Shown piece by piece: positions 59,501 to 64,000 of a DNA stretch of 64,000 bases. Position numbers and translations under genes: made by a program. The notes under the pieces were generated by a model, which did not search any database, was not told the origin of the DNA, and saw only the letters and a program-made list of their open reading frames with translations. Positions within the stretch are counted from its first letter, which is position 1, and the number at the start of each line of letters is the position of its first letter. Origin of the DNA: Enoplolaimus lenunculus (lineage: Eukaryota; Nematoda; Enoplea; Enoplida; Thoracostomopsidae); NCBI GenBank assembly GCA_030248215.1, contig JASANG010001649.1, forward strand, positions 434,001 through 498,000, in the 5' to 3' direction.

Positions 59501-60641
59501 TTGTGCAATAACTGGACGGTTTTGGATAACGATCTAAAGAAGATTTCTAAAAGCAAGGTTTGTCCGACGTAGTTTTATTTTGCATCATATTTTTAGAGAA
59601 AAACGCGTACGGATGGTACAATCGTTAATGAAGATGACAGCCGTTCGCGCGATAGCTCTTGTACTAGTTCTCCTTGCGATGATTCTAAAGATTCAACTGG
59701 TAAAAAGAAACTTTCGTTTTTAGAAGGCCTATGTGTGCTTTGGAAATGTCCATTACTGAAGATCGCAATTTATGTATCTTCCAGAACCACAGTGTGATAG
59801 CTGGAAATGCTCTAATGCTAGAAAACAGCTTGAAAAGGACCGGATTGAGTCATATTAATAAAAAAGGTAAAATTTCGAAACCAATTGGGTACCGGTTTGA
59901 AAATTACCATGGTAATAGGTGAAACACATACTTGAGGATACTGTTTTAGATAGCAATAGTCTGAAGTCGTCCAGTAATAGTGCAAGTTTTTGGGCACGTT
60001 TGACAGGATCGAATCCAACAAAAGCTGCAGAACTTGCAATTTGCGGAGACACATCATCAGCGACGCCTAAAACTTCACAGCCAGGAATGTCGACACTGGA
60101 TGAAATACTTCCTGGTGAAAAACGTAAACTTTAGGTTTTTTGTTGATTTTGACATTGGTTGGAGATGGGAAGGTTGCTTTGGTCAGCTTAGGCTATCCTT
60201 GCTATCTAAGCAATTTGTAGCTAGCTATATATGTATATTTAAAATTTAACGTGTGTTAAACCTTAGTGGGGTCATGTGTACACGATGCGTACTTGTTGTA
60301 CAGTGTACTTACACGCTTCTTTATTTTTATTGTTTGAAGCATATCAATATTGTACTGGATTCACTTGTCCTTTTGATATTTTGGTGTGCTGAGGAAAGGA
60401 ATAACGTTGAGCTAATAACATACCTATAAACTACAAAAATATTTTGCATATTTCAATTGTTATTTTAGGTCTGTCTTCTCGGATTGATTATGTGCTCCGC
60501 ATGGGTTCGTTTGAAAGCACCTACATTGCAGCAATTGTATCACACGTGTCATATTGGAATAATAACGATGTAATTATGTTTATTTTGCAACATTTATATC
60601 AACTGGACTGTGAAGTTGAGCAGGCACGTGAGGCGTGTTGA
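53571..60641 (+). CDS. DDHD-domain intracellular phospholipase A1 (IPLA-1/DDHD1 family)
   Basis: Cytosolic enzyme family that removes the sn-1 acyl chain of phosphatidic acid and phosphatidylinositol and acts in membrane trafficking. Sixteen exons fit one frame of 718 residues: 53571-53787, 54590-54760, 55105-55272, 55685-55780, 56031-56163, 56576-56682, 57086-57192, 57523-57711, 57959-58032, 58318-58384, 58826-58960, 59259-59396, 59597-59699, 59762-59866, 59950-60123, 60469-60641. Visible blocks: HQIRWFYK and NDSLRIE (N-terminal WWE-like part), FVVHGIGHK (241-250), LRDLLNSTAMDIMYY, lipase motif VAHSLGSVIVYD with nucleophile Ser369, then the C-terminal DDHD domain (VENLFCLGSPLGVFLALRG, HPCDPV, AYRLEP, RIDYVL, SHVSYW). 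D486, D668, H687 and D695 are candidates for the name-giving residues. An in-frame TAA at 53553 supports the ATG. It is shorter than human DDHD1 (about 900) at the N-terminus and in the linker. Exons 13-14 are the least certain. Confidence 0.92.
54124..54484 (+). repeat. Family B repeat in intron 1 of the phospholipase gene
   Basis: Starts CAGGGTGCAACCGGAATTCCGG with several GGTTCCGG words, then the order shared with 43535-43890 (AAATTAAGATATTTACTCAAAAATGAC, GGATTTCATTCG, GCTTCCGTGGATTATGAAAAT, TTTCACTAATAATATTGCAAAAAAGGAAATTAGAATG). It fills much of the 802-bp intron. Confidence 0.7.
54846..55078 (+). repeat. ~120-bp tandem duplication in intron 2
   Basis: TATTCTACAG(G/T)GCTCTC.GATTTA, CTCAA(A/G)CAGCTAT, TATCACAT.(C/T)TT and GTGTAGCG.AGGTTCA..GAACT.CCAAAAATTT occur twice in a row, diverged by about a fifth. 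Intron 2 runs 54761-55104. Confidence 0.8.
56288..56355. repeat. (ATT)n microsatellite in intron 5
   Basis: About 20 TAT/ATT units between exon 5 (ends 56163) and exon 6 (starts 56576). Confidence 0.95.
58392..58800 (-). mobile_element. LINE 3' end, antisense in intron 10
   Basis: The minus strand encodes the C-terminal tail of a non-LTR retrotransposon polyprotein: GGYPPTIS, LPRSTRCTLAQRSGWCNKL, then the cysteine-histidine knuckle CPDCSSVEHTFGHMF, and PLTVKSFWTNPMKAARFLGM. It ends in a (CAA)7 tail that encodes Gln; such simple-repeat tails mark the 3' end of I/Jockey-type LINEs. The insertion is opposite to the host gene and fills intron 10 (58385-58825). The open frame extends into exons 10 and 11 on the other strand by chance. 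5'-truncated. Confidence 0.85.
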
Positions 60642-60888
60642 ACGCAAGTACACTGTACAGCTACGGACAAAAGTAAATGCAGTGTTGACAGCATTTCAAA
60701 CCGCTACTCTACTTTGGATCGATCGTATTTGAAAAGCAATCGATCGCATAGGCGATTTGAAGTTTTTGCGATTATTTGGAGAGCCATCGCTATTGCTGCG
60801 CATTTAATTCTGTCTGGCATGGTGTGCTTCTTATAACAATTTTTTTCGGTTCTGCATCTACATGGATTTCACATAAAAGACAATTATG

Positions 60889-60894
60889 AATAAA
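60889..60894 (+). terminator. Poly(A) signal of the phospholipase gene
   Basis: AATAAA about 250 bp after the TGA at 60639-60641, followed by T-rich sequence. It is the first perfect AATAAA after the stop; the cleavage site is not known. Confidence 0.6.
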
Positions 60895-60899
60895 ATATC

Positions 60900-61718
60900 A
60901 ATCTTATTTTAGTTTTTCATTTTAATTAAAATATTCCAATCCAATGTTCTGCTTTTGGTTCAAAGTAGTTTTCGGTTTTGTTTTTTTGTTGAATTTTTAT
61001 GCTGTATGTTATATCTTGTTTTTGTTTGGTTTTTTTCTAATCGCGATGCAAAATAGGCAAGTGTACTGCTTTTAATCGTTATATGAATATTTATTATGCT
61101 GAACATTTTCGCTTGTATTTTATTTTCAAACTGAATTCCATTTTCCACCACTGTGTCACTCCTTATTGTTGAGTCTGCATAACAAGTTTTACAGTCCAAG
61201 TTGCATAGTACTGACACGAGGTCAGCACAAGCATACCTACGACCGTACTTTTCACGTGCTCAAACTTACCAATCCGGCGTTAAAACAAAAGCGGTCGTTC
61301 TGAACAATAGCCCCTCCTAACCAATTCTCGGTAAAAACAATTGTACACAAAAATTTGGATACTAGTTTTGCCTGGAACAGTTGATTTTCTGGGGGGCGGA
61401 CAATTTTGTTGAGCTGATTAATTTTTCGACTCACGTTACTTTGAGTGCCGTCTCATTTTTGATAGGCTTGTAAAAGAGTTAGTTTACTTTATTTTGCGCA
61501 TAACTCCTTTTCGAGCGTTGTTATCCGGAAAAAATTTTTTTTATTAAATATTAATACAATATTAATGTCTGATATCTTTATGAGCGCACCCATTAGTTGA
61601 AACGTCTTCGTTCTCGAATTTTAGATGTTTGTCAAAATTTATTTTTATTCAAGTTTGTGTCGTGCTCGAGATAAAGTTTTGACGGTGAACAGTGTTAAAA
61701 CGACAAGCCCAAAAGACC
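60900..61718. other. No gene seen
   Basis: AT-rich 3' flank of the phospholipase gene; a TATTAATACAATATTAATGTC dyad lies near 61545-61567. Nothing coding recognised. Confidence 0.5.
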
Positions 61719-62010
61719 AGGGTGTAAACGGGTATTGATTTCCGGTAACAATCGGTACCCCTTTTCGTTACTGAAATAACGATCTCGCAATTATTCGTTG
61801 CGGATATGCTGCAATTGTTTGAAACGAAATAAAAATTACGAAATTCATCCAAAATCTTAAAATTCGATGCATCCGCCAGTTTTTTTATTAATTTTGAAAA
61901 ACTAGCGAATATATGCAGGAATCAATTGTGTTGGCAGAAGAATGAAACATTTTGGAAACTTTTAGACTTTAATATCCGTTTTCCGTGTTCAAATACAGAG
62001 TTGTCTTTAA
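61719..62010 (+). mobile_element. Family V repeat, copy near 61.7 kb
   Basis: Begins CCAGGGTGTAAACGGGTATT; interior GATATGCTGCAATTG, AATTACGAAATTCATCC, TTCGATGCATCCGCCA, TCAATTGTGTTGGCAGAA, ATATCCGTTTTCCG. The right end is not readable. Confidence 0.8.
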
Positions 62011-62065
62011 AAAATCCACGTAGTAAGGTCCTCAAAAGCCCGTTCTTGACGTAATACTGTTATCC

Positions 62066-62271
62066 AGGGTTGTTTTTCCCCGGAAAAAATTATGACCGGA
62101 AAAAACGATTTTTTTCACTTTCCAGAAAAACTGGAAAAATTCATTCTTCGTCTGAGTGATCGGTTTTCCCACCGTTAGTCGCATTTACCCAAAAATGTTA
62201 AGTAGGATTTTGAAACCTTTGCTCTGATCATTCCATGCCGAAGTCTGAATTTTTGAAAAATTCATTTTTAA
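62066..62271. repeat. Family F end, interrupted by a piggyBac-like insertion
   Basis: Begins CCAGGGTTGTTTTTCC, then CCGGAAAAAA words, TTCATTCTTCGTCTGAGTGATCGG, and GCTCTGATCATTCCATGCC...GAATTTTTGAAAAATTCATTTTT. It is the inverse of 7080-7320. It runs straight into the TTAA of the next element, so that element inserted here later. Confidence 0.65.
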
Positions 62272-62520
62272 CCTTTTCTCACATGAATATTTGTAACTTC
62301 ATATGAGATGTAATTTCAAGGTGAGATTCGAACCCCACTCTCACGGGTGGGAGGCGTTTACGAGGACCACTGAGCTATAGGAGCTTGACGCTCGAGCCCG
62401 AGGGGGCTCTCACGTCTTGTGGAGATTTAACACTGCGCATATAAACACTGCTCACAGTGTGTGTTTTGCTCGTACAGTATTGCATTTAGTTGCTCATAGT
62501 ATACTCTATGAGCGAAAGGG
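62272..62520. mobile_element. piggyBac-like MITE carrying a tRNA-like block, unit 1
   Basis: Ends CCTTTTCTC (left) and GAGCGAAAGGG (right); flanks TTAA (62268-62271) and TTAT (62521-62524). About 249 bp. TTAA target sites and CCCTTTC/GAAAGGG ends are the marks of the piggyBac superfamily. A hairpin CTCATAGTATACTCTATGAG lies just inside the right end. No transposase; non-autonomous. Confidence 0.8.
62318..62386 (-). other. tRNA-like block in MITE unit 1 (Gly-CCC-like)
   Basis: Read on the minus strand, it has a perfect A box (TAGCTCAGTGG), an anticodon-arm-like CGCCTCCCACCCGTG (CCC at the anticodon position) and a B box GGTTCGAATCT. Stems contain mismatches, so it is a decayed tRNA and not a working one, but both pol III promoter boxes look usable. 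Confidence 0.6.
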
Positions 62521-62595
62521 TTATAGATACTCAGTAAGAATTTTTTTATTAACCCTTTCTCACATGAATATATATTTGCATTTCACATGAATTTC

Positions 62596-62662
62596 AAGGT
62601 GATATTCGAACCCGTCTCACGGGTGGGAGGCGTTTACGATGACCACTGAGCTATAGGAGCTT
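62596..62662 (-). other. tRNA-like block in MITE unit 2
   Basis: Same block as in unit 1: A box TAGCTCAGTGG, CCTCCCACCCGTGAG and B box GGTTCGAATAT, with small losses. Keeping the A box in both units suggests shared descent of the element with its tRNA-like cargo. Confidence 0.6.
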
Positions 62663-62719
62663 GACGCTCGAGTCCGAGGGGATTCTCACGTGTTGTGGAG
62701 ATTTTACACTGCGCATATA

Positions 62720-62929
62720 CACTGCAAAAAATGGTGAGTCAAATTGACTCCCTCCGAAATAGGCTCTACGGGACTACACAAATTGAGTCAAAATTCGACT
62801 CCGGCAGAGTCAAATCCGATTCACTGGGTCGCATATTTGACTCTGGCGGAGTCGAATTTGACTCAGTTTGTGTAGTCCCGTAGAGCCTATTTCGGAGGGA
62901 GTCAATTTGACTCCCCATTTTTTGCAGTG
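62720..62929. mobile_element. 210-bp TA-flanked MITE, copy 2, nested
   Basis: CACTGC...GCAGTG, exactly 210 bp, with TA at 62718-62719 and 62930-62931. Arms nearly identical to those at 47552-47761; the centre differs at several positions. It splits the piggyBac-like unit 2, so it inserted after that element did. Confidence 0.95.
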
Positions 62930-63026
62930 TATGTTATAAATGTTAAACACTGCTCCCAGTGTGTGTATTGCTCGTACATTATGGTATTTAGTTGCTCATA
63001 GTATACTCTATGAGCGAAAGGGTTAA

Positions 63027-63735
63027 AAACTGCCGGAACCTCCAGCAAAAATCCTACCGGAGCCGCAGCCGGAAATGAACCAAAGCCTCAGACGTAAATT
63101 GCAAGTGCCCGATATATGTCAGAATATCGTGGAGTCTGTCTCAAGTTCCAGAATCTCGAGCAAAAAGGTTGCATTACAATTTCCCCGTGTTGTAGAAAAA
63201 AATCAGACCCCACAAAATTGTAGTTTCAGGAAAAAGCAAAGCTCGACTAATAAGAGAAACCAGACGCCGCAATTGTTAAAATTAATCTAACAGCCTAATA
63301 TTCTACTGCCGCCTTTTACGTAATCCCCAATGTTCCGATTCTGCTGCATTATAGCAACCCGGAGTGTTGATGGTTCATTCTGGGTCGGAGCGTCGCGAAG
63401 CGAGATATTTAGAAATTATGCAAATCGTTGTTGAACCTTAGCTACAGATGCAAAGGCCTTTTGGATGTTACATTGTACGAAAACTGCGGACCGGTCGGAA
63501 AGGAATATTGTTTAGTATCTTCTTCGATTTACTGTAATTTTGATATTCGTTTCTTTCGCCTGAGTTATGTTATCTGTGTTATAGTATAGTAACTTGAGAA
63601 TTGGGTATAGTATTGTATCTGGAATCATATTCTATTCATACACGTAGCTTAAGCTTTGATTAGGCAAAAGATTTAAATTAGTGTATTTATATTTTCACAA
63701 ATCTAACCAGTAAGTTGTGTTATACTTGAATGCTA
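63027..63735. other. No firm gene; one protein-like frame
   Basis: The plus frame 63075-63290 (71 codons, rich in Ser, Lys, Gln) has a protein-like mix but no domain, and lies after CCGGAGCCGCAGCCGG, a family B/V-type end. It is probably repeat-derived. The remainder is AT-rich. Confidence 0.4.
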
Positions 63736-63737
63736 GT

Positions 63738-64000
63738 AGGCAGGGTATAACCGGAACCCCATTTCCACTTCCAATGTAATTGATGTCCGTTTCTGTTATA
63801 GACATACCGGAAATTCCGTTATTTTTATGCTCATAGTTAGCCGTGAGCCACATTTTGTGCTCATAGATAGCCGTAAACCACTTATAAATCATTCAAGTTT
63901 TCAATACAGATGTGCCGCAATTGTTTGATTTAAAATAATGACACAATTCATCTACAATATTAAAAAAATTATTTCATCCATTATGTCTTCCTATAAATTA
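63738..64000 (+). mobile_element. Family V repeat, copy running off the window
   Basis: Begins GCAGGGTATAACCGGAAC; interior CCGTTTCTGTTATAGACATACCGG, ATAAATCATTCAAG, GATGTGCCGCAATTGTTTGA, TTCATCCATTATG. A small internal duplication (TGCTCATAG.TAGCCGT.A.CCAC) is seen near 63829-63881. It continues beyond the window. Confidence 0.75.

Larger units (their letters stand above)
62553..63022. mobile_element. piggyBac-like MITE, unit 2, interrupted by the 210-bp MITE
   Basis: CCCTTTCTCACATG...TATGAGCGAAAGGG between perfect TTAA sites (62549-62552 and 63023-63026). Without the inserted 210-bp MITE plus its TA it is about 258 bp, close to unit 1. The interior follows unit 1 nearly base for base. It lies only 28 bp from unit 1, in the same orientation. 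Confidence 0.9.

Overview
This is an AT-rich, gene-poor stretch of an animal genome, most likely from a nematode. Two points suggest this. First, the hexamer TTAGGC, the nematode telomere unit, occurs as a clean array near 39.46 kb and as decayed clusters elsewhere. Second, the one clearly recognisable gene encodes a DDHD-type phospholipase A1 related to C. elegans IPLA-1 and human DDHD1. Its introns are short (62 to about 800 bp) and mostly end in TTTTAG or TTTCAG. A repeat-rich genome such as that of an enoplean or mermithid nematode would fit, but that is inference.

Layout. 1-14 kb: a 26-bp minisatellite at the left edge, then mostly unannotated AT-rich DNA with fold-back elements and decayed TTAGGC clusters. 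14.1-18.9 kb: an island far richer in GC than its surroundings. It holds poly-C tracts, four copies of a ~150-bp module (two forward, two inverted) and, between them, a CCAAT/TATA promoter-like block. 19-37 kb: non-coding DNA with many small inverted-repeat (MITE-like) elements and a 158-bp tandem repeat. 37.07-38.37 kb (minus): a long Asn-rich open reading frame of unknown function. 39-46.7 kb: minisatellite plus TTAGGC array, then many MITE copies. 47-53.5 kb: MITEs, a decayed gypsy-like LTR retrotransposon fossil, a ~17-bp minisatellite, two tRNA-derived SINE copies and a LINE RNase H fragment.

53.57-60.64 kb (plus): the DDHD phospholipase gene. I could assemble 16 exons whose splice phases all agree, giving one 718-residue frame. 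One intron appears to be GC-AG. Its introns carry a MITE relative, a tandem duplication, a microsatellite and an antisense LINE 3' end.

60.9-64 kb: mobile-element territory. Two adjacent piggyBac-like non-autonomous elements (TTAA flanks) each carry a tRNA-like sequence with pol III A and B boxes. The second is interrupted by a 210-bp TA-flanked MITE that also occurs intact at 47.55 kb.

The window is therefore one well-supported host gene, one probable host exon, and a dense set of mostly non-autonomous repeats. No rRNA gene, convincing functional tRNA gene, CRISPR array or bacterial-type operon was seen.
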